From positions 124,001-188,000 of the forward strand of contig NZ_CP101731.1 in assembly GCF_031202305.1 (NCBI RefSeq): a stretch of DNA of 64,000 bases. Reading direction: 5' to 3'. The notes under the pieces are model-generated. The model was given only the letters and a program-made list of their open reading frames with translations, had not been told where the DNA came from and ran no database searches. The DNA comes from Pelagibacterium sp. 26DY04. Its GTDB lineage: Bacteria; Pseudomonadota; Alphaproteobacteria; Rhizobiales; Devosiaceae. Below are positions 36,951-46,459 of this stretch, in pieces. Position 1 is the first letter of the stretch. Each line of letters starts with the position of its first letter. Made by a program: the position numbers and the translations under genes.

Positions 36951-39900
36951 GAGTCCATGCCGTCGCCGGTCAGGGTTTGGAGGTACTCGAGCAAATCGTC
37001 CTGTCGGGGTTGACCAAAGGCTAGACGATAGACCGTGAGACTGCGTTTGAGCCAGGCGAGGCGCGTGACTTCCCGACTGAACGGCAGCATCGGCACGCGC
37101 CGTTCAACCCGCACATAACCTTCGTAGATCCAATAGGGGATGAGATCGGTATCGACCGGCGCCTCGGATCGCGCGTGCTCGAACATGAGCTTCCACGGAT
37201 CGTCAGGAGCCTGCCCACGGCCCCTGACGATCGCGACCTGGCGCTCGGCCAGATTGAGGCGCACGGCATGGCCCTTGAAGCGGTGGACGCGGCCTTCGCG
37301 CTGCTCAAGGTCCACCGGGTTGCCCGGCAAGTTCCAATGATAGACGCGATAGCAATAGGGATGGAAGTCCAGCCCTTCCTGGCCGACCGACGTGGTGGCG
37401 AGAACGAACGGCCGGAATGGTGAGTTGAAGGCGTCACGCACGCCTCCGAGCCGCGCGACGGCGCCGTCTTCGTCCTTGTAGTCGGCGAGCCGCATCGCGA
37501 AGCGTCCGCGCATCTGGAACTTGCTGATGGCGAGGGACTCGCCATCGACCTGCACGTCATCGACGTCGATCTGCGACGGGCGGATAGCGAGGGCCCGGGC
37601 CATGGCGCGAGCGACACCGATTGCGCGGTCGTCTGCTGGGCGGGCGCCGAGACCTTCGGCATCGACGAGGTAATGTGCGTATTCGTCCAGGACGGCCTGT
37701 AGGTTGTGCTGGGCGCAATAGGCCAGCACGCGGCGCCAGTAGTGATCGTCGGTATCCCGTCGCAGCAAGGCGACCGCGTCATGCTGATTGAACAGCGCCC
37801 GGAACGACCAGGCGACTTCAGCGGCGGCGCTGAGCAAGCGTGGATCATCCCACGCCAGCTCGGGCGCGATCCGCTTGAGGGCGCGAAGCGCGCAGACGGC
37901 CGGACTGCCGAGCGCGACGTCAACCAGCAGGTCCGAAAGATCGTCGGACAAAGCGCCGATGTCGTGCGTCTTCACCGCTGCCGCCAGTTCGGCGATATGA
38001 TCGTGGAAGGCGTCTTCGCTCGCCAGGGCGCGCATGCCGTGGGGCGCTTCCAGCCAGGCGCGGGATCGCGCGCCCAGCAGGTCATCGATCACGGCTGGGG
38101 CGGCCCACTCGGCGCTGTGAGCGTCCTGATGCGACGCCGCGCCTTCCTTCATAGCACCGAGGGCGGGCTTGAGGCGGTCGCCCACAGCGGCGCGCATTCC
38201 CTCCAGCGACAAGGCGGTCTCGGTTTCGCTGAACACTGCCAGCGGATCGGCCAGTTCGGCCAGAGATGGCGAAGGATAGATCAGCAGCAGCGCGCGCAGA
38301 CCCGCGAGCCGACCGTGATCCTGCCGAAACTGCAAGGGGCGCAGGCGATGCTGCTCGAAATAGCGTCGGCCGGATTCGCCAACGCCCATTCGCCGTTCGG
38401 CTTCGTAGGACAGGAGGGCTGCGACCGCGTCGGGCACCATGGACCAGGACGAAAATATCAGCGCCTTGGTCAGCGGCGCCCCGGATCTCGGGTCGCCGTA
38501 GTAGGGCATAGCGGCAGGCAGCCAGAGATTTCGTTCGAGGTGCAGGCCGAAGATGTCGTCCATGATCGCGCGCATGCGGCCATTGGCAGGGTCCAGCGGC
38601 GCGTAGGCGTCGATGGCGTCGTGATCGAGCATGGCCGGTCGAGCCGCCTGGATTGCGGTGCGGAGCGCGGCCGAAGGAGCGTTGGCCTGGTCTTCCAGCA
38701 GCCGTTTCAGGCTGTAGTGGCGCATGAAGTTGAGCAGGTAGGGCGAGGATTTCCAGTATTCGATGATCTCGGGGGCATCGAGCGTGCGCGCCACCTGGGA
38801 AACGGCCGATGCCTGCGCGAGGTCGGCGGGCGCGACCGAGACTGTGACGGCGGGCTCGCTCATCATGGAGTCGCGCTCGACCGTGGACGCGACCCGTTCG
38901 GTTCGCGCGATCACCCGGCGCAGGCGCCGTTCGATGATCTGGCGGGTCTCGACCGCTGAGGCGTGTGACTGCGGCAGGGCATGCAGGAGACCACGGAAGG
39001 CGCGCATTTCTCGCGCCAGCGTGGCCGTCACCTCCGGCCCCTTTTCCCGGCCGTAGAGGAAACTCAGTGTCTCCAGGAAGTCCTGATAGTGATCGCCTTC
39101 GTCTGGCTCGTCGCCGGCGAGCGTGAGCATCCGATAGGGCGTGGCGGAGAGAAGCAGGGTGCGGGCGGCGTGCCCGTCGCCTCCTGAATAGTCGAACAGT
39201 TCGCGCGCGAGGATTGCCGCGTCGCTGTCGCCGTGCAGCAGATCCCGAAACCGCTGGAACTCGTCCATGATGATGAGGTCGGGTTGCAGCGCGTCCACGC
39301 AGGCATGGGACAGTTTGGCGCGGAGTCGGGCGACCAGGCTGTTGCGGGGCTGTGTCATCTCCGGGGGATAGGCGTCCCGGCGGCGCGGGAAGAGTTCGCA
39401 AACCCGTTCGAGTTCCTCGAAGAGGTCGCGATCCGCCTGCACGTCGCGGCGGAAGCGCTCGATGATGCGCTTGTCGACGCCTTCGAGGGTGAGATTGTCC
39501 ACGGCGCTGTTCCAGCCGTCGATGCCGGCTGTGACCTGCAACAGGTTGTGCAGGCCCCGCGGGCGCGTCACGAGATCGCGCAGGAGATGGCACAGCAGAG
39601 CGCGTTCCTGGGTCACGCCCGTCGCGGAGCGCAGATCGAAGGTCGTGCCCGGCGTCAGGCTGATGAAGTTCACCTTGTTGGCGTCGAGGCCCACCTGGTC
39701 GCGCAGTTGCAGGGGAACGAGGGTCATGCGGGTTGGCAAGGCCAGCTCGCGCCGCCCAAGGACGTTCAAGCGGTTGAGGTTCTGGGCGGCGATCGCCTGG
39801 TTCGAGCAGATGTAGAGGATGTCGATCCGTTTGGTGGTGTCCCACAGGTGCTCGATCATGCGGGCGATGACCCCGCGCGCCACCATCGTTTTACCGAGGC

Positions 39901-40039
39901 CGACTTCGTCGGCGACCAGGAACTGGCGGACTGGATCGTCCTGGCCATAGAGCCGATCGAAGACATAATCGACGGTGCGCCGCTGAAATGCCTTGAGAGG
40001 AGCGAGCGCCGCATCGGCGCGGAACCGTTTATTCGGCAT
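36887..40039 (-). CDS. Large DEAD/SNF2-like helicase of DUF6361-PLD-helicase module
   Basis: A 1050-residue superfamily 2 helicase. Walker A is LVADEVGLGKT (residues 41-51), the DEAD-box equivalent is IIMDEFQRF (near 256), motif III is LLLSATPYRM, and the C-terminal helicase domain carries SVGQEGLDFHPYCYRVYHWN followed by LEQREGRVHRFKG. A long insert separates the two motor domains, and the C-terminal 150 residues are unassigned. I saw no DUF1998 segment, so it is not an obvious DISARM DrmA/DrmB protein. The ATG at 40039 overlaps the PLD gene's end by 11 bases (translational coupling). It is the last gene of the leftward arm. Confidence 0.85.
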   Translation of the reverse strand: MPNKRFRADAALAPLKAFQRRTVDYVFDRLYGQDDPVRQFLVADEVGLGKTMVARGVIARMIEHLWDTTKRIDILYICSNQAIAAQNLNRLNVLGRRELALPTRMTLVPLQLRDQVGLDANKVNFISLTPGTTFDLRSATGVTQERALLCHLLRDLVTRPRGLHNLLQVTAGIDGWNSAVDNLTLEGVDKRIIERFRRDVQADRDLFEELERVCELFPRRRDAYPPEMTQPRNSLVARLRAKLSHACVDALQPDLIIMDEFQRFRDLLHGDSDAAILARELFDYSGGDGHAARTLLLSATPYRMLTLAGDEPDEGDHYQDFLETLSFLYGREKGPEVTATLAREMRAFRGLLHALPQSHASAVETRQIIERRLRRVIARTERVASTVERDSMMSEPAVTVSVAPADLAQASAVSQVARTLDAPEIIEYWKSSPYLLNFMRHYSLKRLLEDQANAPSAALRTAIQAARPAMLDHDAIDAYAPLDPANGRMRAIMDDIFGLHLERNLWLPAAMPYYGDPRSGAPLTKALIFSSWSMVPDAVAALLSYEAERRMGVGESGRRYFEQHRLRPLQFRQDHGRLAGLRALLLIYPSPSLAELADPLAVFSETETALSLEGMRAAVGDRLKPALGAMKEGAASHQDAHSAEWAAPAVIDDLLGARSRAWLEAPHGMRALASEDAFHDHIAELAAAVKTHDIGALSDDLSDLLVDVALGSPAVCALRALKRIAPELAWDDPRLLSAAAEVAWSFRALFNQHDAVALLRRDTDDHYWRRVLAYCAQHNLQAVLDEYAHYLVDAEGLGARPADDRAIGVARAMARALAIRPSQIDVDDVQVDGESLAISKFQMRGRFAMRLADYKDEDGAVARLGGVRDAFNSPFRPFVLATTSVGQEGLDFHPYCYRVYHWNLPGNPVDLEQREGRVHRFKGHAVRLNLAERQVAIVRGRGQAPDDPWKLMFEHARSEAPVDTDLIPYWIYEGYVRVERRVPMLPFSREVTRLAWLKRSLTVYRLAFGQPRQDDLLEYLQTLTGDGMDSQLLAELQIRLEPGILDDPEL

Positions 40040-41885
40040 GAGCGGCATCCTGGGTGGCGAGCGCAATTCGGAAGGTGTTCCAGAGCGCGCGGAACTCAGC
40101 CGGAATCGGATCGGTATCGACGCCGTCGCCGGCTTCTAGGCGCGCGATCAGCCGTTCGATGGCGCGGAGCTGGTCGCCGCCCCGGCAGAAGGCCCGAACC
40201 ATCTCCTCGAGGATCGGCGCGTCATCGCTTGCCACGCGCCAGGCTCCCTGACCCGCACCGTCCTGCGCTGCAAGGGCGGCTGCGAAGGGATCGCCTAATT
40301 CGGAGAGGAGCAGACGGAGATAGCGGAAGAAGGCGTCCTTGCTGTCGATCACCCAGCGCAGGATGGCTGCGTGACGCTCGGCCGGCAGTCCCTCCATCAT
40401 GAGCCCGGTGCTGAACAGGATCGAGACGTCTTCCGTCTCGTCCGTCAGGTGACAAGCGAGGAAGCGCGTGAGGTCGACCAAGGGCATTGCGCCAAGGTCG
40501 GCGGGTTGTCCCTGCCGAAGCGGCTCGAGCACATCGCGTGCATGCCCTTCGCCCCGCGTGATGGGCCAAACACGCAAGACGCCGACCCCGGCAAGCGGAA
40601 GCGGTTCGGACGGGACCAGCCAGACCCGCCAGACTGGCGAGCCATCGGCGGCGGGCTCGCCACGCTCGCAACAGAGCTTGAGGCCGCTGCGGCGAATCTC
40701 GCGCCGGGCCTGGTCCAAACGCGCCTCGGCGGCTCGTTGTGCGGCATCGGCGGCGCTCGTCTCGTCGCGGACGAACGGCCGCGTCAGCCGGCCGAATCCT
40801 TTGTCGCCAAGGATTTCCTCGACGCTTCCGACCCGCGACCGCTTGCCAGTCAGGGTCGTGAAGATCTCGACATTGCTGCCGGTCAGCAGCGCCGGCCGGG
40901 TGGCGTTTCCTGAGCCGACGGTGATCGCGGTGTCCCAGCCGCGCTCGGCGATGAACGCCTTGGCGTGGAGCCCTTGCAGGGCCGTCGCGTCCTCCTCTTC
41001 GCCATCTTCCGTGGCAGCCATCTCGTCGAGCACGGCCACGCGGGCAAAGCCATCCAACGTGACGCCGGGCACCTGAGCGAGTTCGTCGGATCGCCCGATG
41101 AAAATGGGCTTTTCGGCGCTGGCTAGGCCAGCGAGCATCGACAGGGTCTGATCGTCGCAGAACGGTGACACCACGCCCAGCCGAGCGCAGGGTTCCGGGC
41201 GCCATGGCTTGCCGCCGAGGCCGTTGACCGCGAAGGAGACACTCTGGAACGGCTCGGGCAGACTCCATTCGGCGCGCCGCATGTCTTCGGCCAGTGCATT
41301 GACGAGAGTCTTCGTTCCATCGGGAGCACCGGCGGTCGCGAGGTTCGGGAGCTGGCGAAGGAAGTCGGCGACCGGGCGGTTTACGGCTTTGGGCTGCTTG
41401 GTGATCACGCCGTCGAGGGTGGCGGCAATATCCCAGGAGCGGTCGCGCGTCAGGTTTCGGGAGAGGATGAGCAGGCGCAGGCGCGCCGGGTCTTCGGGCC
41501 GAAGCGGCGTGAAGCGTAGCGCCCACATCTTGGGATGGAAGGCCCCGCCTTGAGGGGTGGCGACCTCGACGATGATGCGTTCGAGCAAAGAGCAAAGGCG
41601 AGAATGCGGCCGGGCGCTCGCCTGGATATGGCCGGCGTCGGTAAAGACGACGAGGCGGCCGGCGATGCGCTCGGCCCCTTCCAGCAGCGCCAGAGGGTGA
41701 GAGAGAATGTCGTCGCGGTTCTCGGCGGCGAAGAGCGCCAGACTGACCGGCACGGCGAGCGTGGTCTCGAAGTCGAGCGAGAAGGTCGTAGCGACCGCCG
41801 CGTCGAAGACGTAGCCCGCCGGTGGCTGAAGATTGGCACCGTAGAGCGTTCGCTGTTCGGGATCGAGGCTGCGCCTATTCAGCAT
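40029..41885 (-). CDS. Phospholipase D-like (HxK) nuclease-family protein
   Basis: A 618-residue protein with two HxK half-sites of the PLD superfamily. The first is FHPKMW (H117, K119) followed by LSRNLT. The second is LHAKAF followed by TVGSGNAT. These pair into one active site that in defence proteins usually cuts nucleic acid. The C-terminal 200 residues are helical and unassigned. The ATG at 41885 overlaps the DUF6361 gene's stop by 11 bases, and its own end overlaps the helicase start by 11 bases. Together the three probably form one complex. The longer open frame upstream to 42089 is a shadow of DUF6361. Confidence 0.82.
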   Translation of the reverse strand: MLNRRSLDPEQRTLYGANLQPPAGYVFDAAVATTFSLDFETTLAVPVSLALFAAENRDDILSHPLALLEGAERIAGRLVVFTDAGHIQASARPHSRLCSLLERIIVEVATPQGGAFHPKMWALRFTPLRPEDPARLRLLILSRNLTRDRSWDIAATLDGVITKQPKAVNRPVADFLRQLPNLATAGAPDGTKTLVNALAEDMRRAEWSLPEPFQSVSFAVNGLGGKPWRPEPCARLGVVSPFCDDQTLSMLAGLASAEKPIFIGRSDELAQVPGVTLDGFARVAVLDEMAATEDGEEEDATALQGLHAKAFIAERGWDTAITVGSGNATRPALLTGSNVEIFTTLTGKRSRVGSVEEILGDKGFGRLTRPFVRDETSAADAAQRAAEARLDQARREIRRSGLKLCCERGEPAADGSPVWRVWLVPSEPLPLAGVGVLRVWPITRGEGHARDVLEPLRQGQPADLGAMPLVDLTRFLACHLTDETEDVSILFSTGLMMEGLPAERHAAILRWVIDSKDAFFRYLRLLLSELGDPFAAALAAQDGAGQGAWRVASDDAPILEEMVRAFCRGGDQLRAIERLIARLEAGDGVDTDPIPAEFRALWNTFRIALATQDAAHAE

Positions 41886-43053
41886 GGGCGAGGTCCCGCA
41901 GGTGGGATTTGGCTTGCGCCCAGCGGAAGCTGAGGCGGTCGGCGCCCGATGCGCCGGTCCAGCGGTCGCGGACAGCGTGATTGGCGTAGCGGGACTGGCT
42001 GGTCTTGAGCCGGCGTTCTCGCTCCTCGACGAGATGCCGCGCCGTGGGTGCTGATAGCACCTGCTCCGTCCCGGCAAGAACCAGCTCACGCCACTCGGTC
42101 ACGAAGCGCTTGGCGGCCGGTCGGACGGCGTGCGCCGGGTGCTCCACGACGCTCCAGAAATCATCGAGCGACCACGCGCGGACGGCGCTAGCATCGAGTT
42201 CGTCGCTCCAGGCGTCAAGCCGACCGCGATAGTTGTCGATCCAGTCGTCGCGCTGGCGCAGTTCACTGAGCGCGAGGTTGTAGAGCAACGCTGCGCCGTG
42301 CATCACATGGGAGAAGATTTCCCCATGCTGGACTAGGCGGCGCGCGGCAGGTGGAAACGCCGACAGATGGGGATGCGTCCAGATATAGTCGCAGTCCGCG
42401 TCGATTCCTTCGCGCGCGAGCATCGTGAGTAGCGCGGTGGGCTGGCTGGCGACCAGGCGATCGATCAGGAATTGCGCCTCGTCCGTGGTCAGGCGGAAGA
42501 TGGCGCGTTCGAGCAGGTCGCCGGGCATCTGCGGCAAGGCCGGATTCCAGACGGCGGGCGCCTGCGCGCCGGCCAGGGCGTCTTCGCCGCCGGATGCGCC
42601 GCGCGAACGGCCACGGCCCCGTAAGGTGACGAACAAGCTGTCGAGCGAGCCGGGAAAGACCCGGATGCCCCACGCGCCGAGCCCGGCCCAATAGACGGAA
42701 CTCGGCAGCCGCTGGAGCCGCGGTCCCGCATCGCGGCCGATAATGCCGTTGGACTCGCCGCCGGCTTTCAAGGCGTCGGCAAGCCGGATTTCGGTGTCGC
42801 GCGCCTCGGCGCGGAGCTGCGCCTCGGGGACTTCGCGTTTCTCCAGCGCCCGATAGAGCCAGGGGATGAACAGCATGTATCGCAGGCGCGTCTGGATCGT
42901 GCTCGTACCCGGAAAGAGGTGATCGGCGATGGAATCGCGGATCGCCCCCAGCCCCAGCTCGTCGCGGGTCTCGCGCTCCTGAAAGAGCGCCATGATGCGT
43001 TGCGCACGCTGCCGCTCAGCTTCATCGAAATCGATCCAGGCAAGAGATGACAT
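41875..43053 (-). CDS. DUF6361 family protein
   Basis: A 392-residue protein beginning MSSLAWIDFDEAERQRA and containing ETRDELGLGAIRDSIAD and FPGTSTIQTRLRYMLFIPW, the conserved N-terminus that I associate with DUF6361. The rest is largely helical with no catalytic motif I recognise. In other genomes I recall the family next to PLD and helicase genes, as here. It starts 4 bases after the AddA-like gene ends and overlaps the PLD gene by 11 bases, so it is probably a structural or recognition part of the module. Confidence 0.75.
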   Translation of the reverse strand: MSSLAWIDFDEAERQRAQRIMALFQERETRDELGLGAIRDSIADHLFPGTSTIQTRLRYMLFIPWLYRALEKREVPEAQLRAEARDTEIRLADALKAGGESNGIIGRDAGPRLQRLPSSVYWAGLGAWGIRVFPGSLDSLFVTLRGRGRSRGASGGEDALAGAQAPAVWNPALPQMPGDLLERAIFRLTTDEAQFLIDRLVASQPTALLTMLAREGIDADCDYIWTHPHLSAFPPAARRLVQHGEIFSHVMHGAALLYNLALSELRQRDDWIDNYRGRLDAWSDELDASAVRAWSLDDFWSVVEHPAHAVRPAAKRFVTEWRELVLAGTEQVLSAPTARHLVEERERRLKTSQSRYANHAVRDRWTGASGADRLSFRWAQAKSHLRDLAHAE

Positions 43054-43057
43054 GGGC

Positions 43058-46000
43058 TCAGGCTGCCTCGCTCTCGGTCGGCTTCGTCGGCAGGACGGGA
43101 ATGACGGAACCGGAGGTCATCAGCACGATCAGTCCGCGCTCGGCGCCGGTCATGTCGAGATAGGCTCGCACCTGCGCGCGATAGTGATCGAGTGTCCCCG
43201 GCGCCGGCGTCACATCGCTCTTCCAGTCAACAACGACGGCGGGGCGGCCCTCGGTCGTAAGGATCAGGGCGTCGGCGATCCCGGCCTTTGCGGTTTCCAC
43301 GCCGTCGGCTGCCTGCGCAGAATAAACGGGAAATTCCGCCAGCAGACCCGGTCGCAGGGCCGCGATGTCGGGCAGGGCCAGCGTCCGCACGACACATTCA
43401 GCTAGTTCATCAGCCGACAGTCCCGTCGCCGGGTCGGCGACCGGAGACTGACCGAGAGTACGGATAAGGTCGGCTGCTCGTTCGATTAGGGCAGCCTCCG
43501 TCTCTGGGGTTTCGCCGGTCAGTACCTCTTCCATGAGCTTATGGAGGATCAGCCCGCGTTCGCGGCCGCCCTGCACGAGAACCGCGGCTTCCAGTTCGGG
43601 AGGCTGCTCGTCGGCCGCCCCCGTCCAGAGCGCGGCTTCTTCTTCTCGCAACACGGTCCCGGCGGTGCTTTCATCGCGACTGGGCACAAGCCAGGTCAAC
43701 CGCGTCTGCGCGGCCGCGATGGCTTCGGCTTCGGCGGCGAAGCTGGCGCGCGTCTGCATGTTGCCCGCGCCTGCACCTCCGGCCGTGATGCCGGCAGGCA
43801 GGTGAGAGACGTCCAGGCCTGGCAGGCCGGCGAGCGACAGATCGACGAGACCGATCCAGGCCGATTTCGACGGCGTGACGTCGAGCCGGGGAAGGACGAG
43901 GAGTTCGCGAGCGCGGGTGGCCGCGACATACCAGAGCCGGATGCGTTCGCGGTCCAGCTCCTCCTTTTCCGCCTGACGCGCGGTTTCGTAGCCTTCGGGC
44001 GCGACGCCGAGGACCGGGCAATAGAAGGTCTCGCGCTGGCGGTCGATGACGGCGCTGTCGGGCGCCATGACGCTGGTCATGGTGTTGACCGGAATGACGA
44101 TCGGCCATTCCAGCCCCTTGGCAGCGTGCATGGTGAAGAGCGCCACCGCTTCTTCCTGCGCGTCGGGCCGTCCCTCGACAGCACGGGCCTCTTCAGACCA
44201 CGCAGCTGCCATCGCCTCGGCAAAGGCGCGCAGGCCGCGCACTTCGTAACCAGTCGACAGGCTGAGATAGAGATCGACATTGGCGAGTGCGCGCTCGGCC
44301 TGGCCGCGATGACGTTCAAGGAGGAGCGGACGGACGCGCATCACGTCCACGGCCTGCGAGAGCAGTGCATGCGGCGTCGTGCTGTTGCTGCGCCGGGAGA
44401 GCGATTGCAGCCGCTCAATGATCTCGCGCGCGAGCGGGTGGGCGATGACGGCCGGATCGATGCTGAGATCCAGGCGCGGAATCCGATCCGGCTCTTCCTC
44501 CGAACGTGGAAGCGCCCAGATGATATCCAGCAATTCTTCTTCAGTAAGGCCGACCAGAGGCCCGCGCAGCAGCGCGCCGAGCGCCAGCGTGTCACGGCGA
44601 TCAGCCAGAACACGGGTCAACGCGATCAGATCCTGGATCTCCTGGCGGCGGAACAGCCCCTTGCCGGCCTGCGTTGCCACGGGGATACCGCGACGCTCCA
44701 ATGCCTCCTCGTAGCGCCACAGCTCTGCACCGGTCGGCGCCAGCAAGGCAATGTCGCCCGGTTGGCAGGGACGCTCCATGCCGCTGCGACGGTCAATGAT
44801 GGGGTGGCTTTCGATCAGCCGGGCGCACAGCTCGGCGATGGCATCGGCCTCGGCATCGCGCTGCTGTTCTGCGCTGGCCTTGCCGCTTTCGTCAGCCACG
44901 GCGATATCGAGGGCCGCCACGCACAGGCCGTCGCGATCGTCATGGAACGGGTCGAGAGCGGTGAAGCCCGGCTGCCCATCGGACGAGAGGACGGCCTCGA
45001 AACGCTCGTTGACGAAGGTGAGGATCGAGGCACAAGAGCGGAAGTTGGTAGAGATCGACAGGAGGCTGCCGGGGGCCTGGGCGCGGAAGGCGTCGCGCGC
45101 CTGCACATAGGCGCTGACATCGGCGCCCCGGAAGCGATAGATCGCCTGCTTGGGGTCGCCGACCAGGAAAAGCGCACCTGGCCGGATTTGGAACCGGGTC
45201 CAGTCGGCATCGCCATCGACCGGCTCGCCGCACAACCGCCAGAAGATTTCGGTTTGCAGGGGATCGGTGTCCTGGAACTCGTCGACGAGGACATGGGCGA
45301 AACGCTGTCCCAGAGCACGGCGCACGGCATCATGGTCGCGCAGCAAGTCGCGCGCGGCGAAAATCAGATCGTCGAAATCGAGCTGGGCACTGGCGCGCTT
45401 GTGCTCGCGATAGCGTTGCAGGATCGGGCGCGCTTCGTCGATCAGCGCCGCCAAGGCATGGCTGGAGGCGGCCTGCGTCAACCCAACCCAGGCGTCGCAG
45501 CAGGTGGTATAGTGGGTCTCGGCGGTGGCGTTCAGCCGGTCGCCGTCAGCCTTGGAGAGACCCGCCTGCTTGGCCGCGGCAGCCCACTTCCCCTTCTTGC
45601 GGTAGGTGTAAAAAGCGCCATCCTTCTTGCAAAGCTCCGGGTGGGGCCGCGCGGTCAGGAGGCGGACGAGACCCGCAGGCGTCGCGGGATCGGGACCGTT
45701 CGCCAAGGCAGTCGCCATTTCGGCCAGCCGCTCGACGATCATCACCGTTTCCGGCTCGGCCGCCACCACACTATCCATGAAGCCAGCGAAATCCGTGGCG
45801 GCCTGTCGGAACGCCGTCAGGTGGCCGTCAAGCGGGGAGGCGGGCGGGGCCGCGAGCGTGGGGCGGCGGCGCAGATTCTCGGCGATCTTATGGATGAGCG
45901 CCACGGTTTCGGTGGGGCTGTGCAGCACCATCTCGGCCAGGATGACGCCCTGGCCACCGGACAGGCGTTCGCGCAGCCAGCCATCGACAATCTCGAGGAA

Positions 46001-46459
46001 GGTGAGATCGGCCTGGTTGCGATCCATGACGCCGGCGCCGGGATCAATGTCGGCCTCCGCCGGATAGGGCTTGATGAGGCGCTGGCAGAAGCCGTGGATG
46101 GTCGAGCAGGTGATCTCGTCGATCGCGGCGCTGGCGGCGGCAAGATTGTCGCGATGAGCCTGGGTCAGCCCATCGGACAGCGCCACGCGCAATTCGGTGG
46201 CGATGGTGCCGGCCGAAAGGTCGGTAACGAACTCGCGGACACGCGACAGCAACTCGCTCGCGGCAAGTTCGGTGAAGGTCACGGCGGCGATGGAACGCGG
46301 CGCGACACCTTCGGCCAGCAGGGCAGCGATGCGGCCGACCATAACGGCGGTCTTACCCGAACCCGCACCGGCTTCGACCAGGATCGAGCGATCATGGAGG
46401 CTAATCGCATCCCGGCGCGCGCCGTCGTCCTTCAGCACCTTGGACACGCTGCTCATCAT
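43058..46459 (-). CDS. AddA/RecB-like UvrD-family helicase-nuclease
   Basis: A 1133-residue protein. The UvrD/Rep helicase motor has Walker A GAGSGKT (residues 31-37), VTFTELAASELLSRV, the Walker B segment HVLVDEFQDTDPLQTE, and the later motifs LSISTNFRS and FTMHAAKGLEWPIVIPVNT. The C-terminus carries a RecB-type PD-(D/E)xK nuclease: GLILHKLMEEVL, then IADALIL and VVDWKSD near residue 1078. This is the AddA plan. The start ATGATGA overlaps the end of the AddB-like gene behind a GGAGG site. It lies in a defence operon rather than with repair genes, so it is probably a dedicated paralogue of host AddA. Confidence 0.88.
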   Translation of the reverse strand: MMSSVSKVLKDDGARRDAISLHDRSILVEAGAGSGKTAVMVGRIAALLAEGVAPRSIAAVTFTELAASELLSRVREFVTDLSAGTIATELRVALSDGLTQAHRDNLAAASAAIDEITCSTIHGFCQRLIKPYPAEADIDPGAGVMDRNQADLTFLEIVDGWLRERLSGGQGVILAEMVLHSPTETVALIHKIAENLRRRPTLAAPPASPLDGHLTAFRQAATDFAGFMDSVVAAEPETVMIVERLAEMATALANGPDPATPAGLVRLLTARPHPELCKKDGAFYTYRKKGKWAAAAKQAGLSKADGDRLNATAETHYTTCCDAWVGLTQAASSHALAALIDEARPILQRYREHKRASAQLDFDDLIFAARDLLRDHDAVRRALGQRFAHVLVDEFQDTDPLQTEIFWRLCGEPVDGDADWTRFQIRPGALFLVGDPKQAIYRFRGADVSAYVQARDAFRAQAPGSLLSISTNFRSCASILTFVNERFEAVLSSDGQPGFTALDPFHDDRDGLCVAALDIAVADESGKASAEQQRDAEADAIAELCARLIESHPIIDRRSGMERPCQPGDIALLAPTGAELWRYEEALERRGIPVATQAGKGLFRRQEIQDLIALTRVLADRRDTLALGALLRGPLVGLTEEELLDIIWALPRSEEEPDRIPRLDLSIDPAVIAHPLAREIIERLQSLSRRSNSTTPHALLSQAVDVMRVRPLLLERHRGQAERALANVDLYLSLSTGYEVRGLRAFAEAMAAAWSEEARAVEGRPDAQEEAVALFTMHAAKGLEWPIVIPVNTMTSVMAPDSAVIDRQRETFYCPVLGVAPEGYETARQAEKEELDRERIRLWYVAATRARELLVLPRLDVTPSKSAWIGLVDLSLAGLPGLDVSHLPAGITAGGAGAGNMQTRASFAAEAEAIAAAQTRLTWLVPSRDESTAGTVLREEEAALWTGAADEQPPELEAAVLVQGGRERGLILHKLMEEVLTGETPETEAALIERAADLIRTLGQSPVADPATGLSADELAECVVRTLALPDIAALRPGLLAEFPVYSAQAADGVETAKAGIADALILTTEGRPAVVVDWKSDVTPAPGTLDHYRAQVRAYLDMTGAERGLIVLMTSGSVIPVLPTKPTESEAA

